From Gemmatimonadota bacterium (GTDB lineage: Bacteria; Gemmatimonadota; Gemmatimonadetes; Longimicrobiales; Gaopeijiaceae): DNA of 5,987 bases. A program made the position numbers and the translations under genes. Location: the NCBI GenBank assembly GCA_003695865.1, contig RFGQ01000496.1:1-5987 (forward strand), given 5' to 3'. Every line of letters begins with the position of its first letter. Positions within the stretch are counted from its first letter, which is position 1. Positions 5,668-5,987 of the stretch are shown here, in pieces. The notes beneath the pieces are model-generated. The model had not been told where the DNA came from. It ran no database searches and saw only the letters and a list, made by a program, of their open reading frames with translations.

Positions 5668-5987
5668 TCATTCCGCTTCCGCACCGCCGGCGAGCCACTC
5701 CAGGGCCCGTCGGCGGTCGAGTATCAACTGAGTTCGCAGGACGCCGGCCTCCGCGGCCGCGGCCCGAAGGTCGGGCGCCTCCTCGCCGTCCACCCACACG
5801 CCCGCGACGCGTCCGGAAGGTCGCTCTTCGATCACGAGGTTGAGCGGTGTGGCCCCCGCCACCTGTTCGACCTCGAACCTAGTCCGGCGTCCCTCCCGCT
5901 GACAGGAGAAGGCCACGCGCGCGTGGCCCACGACGATCCCCTCCAGGGTGAATCGGTCGACCGCGGCGGGCAGCGCGGGCGCGAGGA
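5668..5987 (-). CDS. C-terminal 105 residues of a larger protein, possibly a glycoside-hydrolase-like beta-sandwich (5' partial)
   Basis: The minus-strand frame ending at the TGA at 5668 stays open to the right edge, so only the C-terminus is visible. A GTG at 5931 is in frame, but sequence upstream of it (LPAAVDRFTLEGI) reads as natural coding sequence with no ribosome binding site before the GTG, so I treat the gene as running on. The visible part is a series of short beta-strands (TLEGIVVG, ARVAFSC, RFEVEQ, LNLVIEE, VAGVWVDGEE), followed by a helical, Ala/Glu-rich tail. The pattern 'VxGxxVGxARV ... PLxLxIE ... VxVDG' recalls the terminal beta-sandwich of some glycogen-debranching or GH-type enzymes. 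No catalytic region is in view, so this assignment is tentative. It converges on the 65-residue gene across 38 bp. Confidence 0.65.
   Translation of the reverse strand, partial: LAPALPAAVDRFTLEGIVVGHARVAFSCQREGRRTRFEVEQVAGATPLNLVIEERPSGRVAGVWVDGEEAPDLRAAAAEAGVLRTQLILDRRRALEWLAGGAEAE

Overview
The window is about 70% GC throughout, with dense protein-coding sequence of strong third-position GC bias. It comes from a Gram-negative-type bacterium: one gene encodes a signal-peptide-bearing outer-membrane beta-barrel, and another encodes a periplasmic-propeller sensor kinase. The combination of a two-component propeller sensor, a CckA-style kinase core and a small 'AQ'-cleaved barrel protein in very GC-rich DNA fits Gemmatimonadota or a similar high-GC phylum (Rhodothermota and Acidobacteriota are alternatives). 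This placement is inferred from style and no marker gene is present.

Layout. (1) Positions 1-3033, plus strand: most of a hybrid sensor histidine kinase/response regulator whose N-terminus lies beyond the left edge. (2) Positions 3067-3810, minus strand: a 247-residue outer-membrane beta-barrel protein, convergent with the kinase across a 33-bp gap. (3) Positions 3811-4076: a 266-bp non-coding gap holding an AT-rich islet with an inverted repeat and a TTGACA box. (4) Positions 4077-5330, minus strand: a 417-residue protein with four predicted membrane segments in two membrane-domain-membrane units and no recognisable output domain. (5) Positions 5331-5431: a divergent promoter region. (6) Positions 5432-5629, plus strand: a 65-residue protein of unknown function. 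(7) Positions 5668-5987, minus strand: the 3' end of a gene that continues past the right edge, possibly the C-terminal beta-sandwich of a carbohydrate-active enzyme.

How the genes might work together. Only the kinase has a confident function: it should sense a periplasmic ligand with its beta-propellers, autophosphorylate and pass phosphate to its own receiver. It has no DNA-binding domain, so its output must go through a phosphotransfer protein or regulator outside this window. The barrel protein and the orphan membrane sensor are both envelope proteins, but gene orientation and spacing give no evidence of one operon. I see no mobile element, CRISPR array, RNA gene or phage-defence system. 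Overall this looks like ordinary chromosomal sequence with a few features worth following up.
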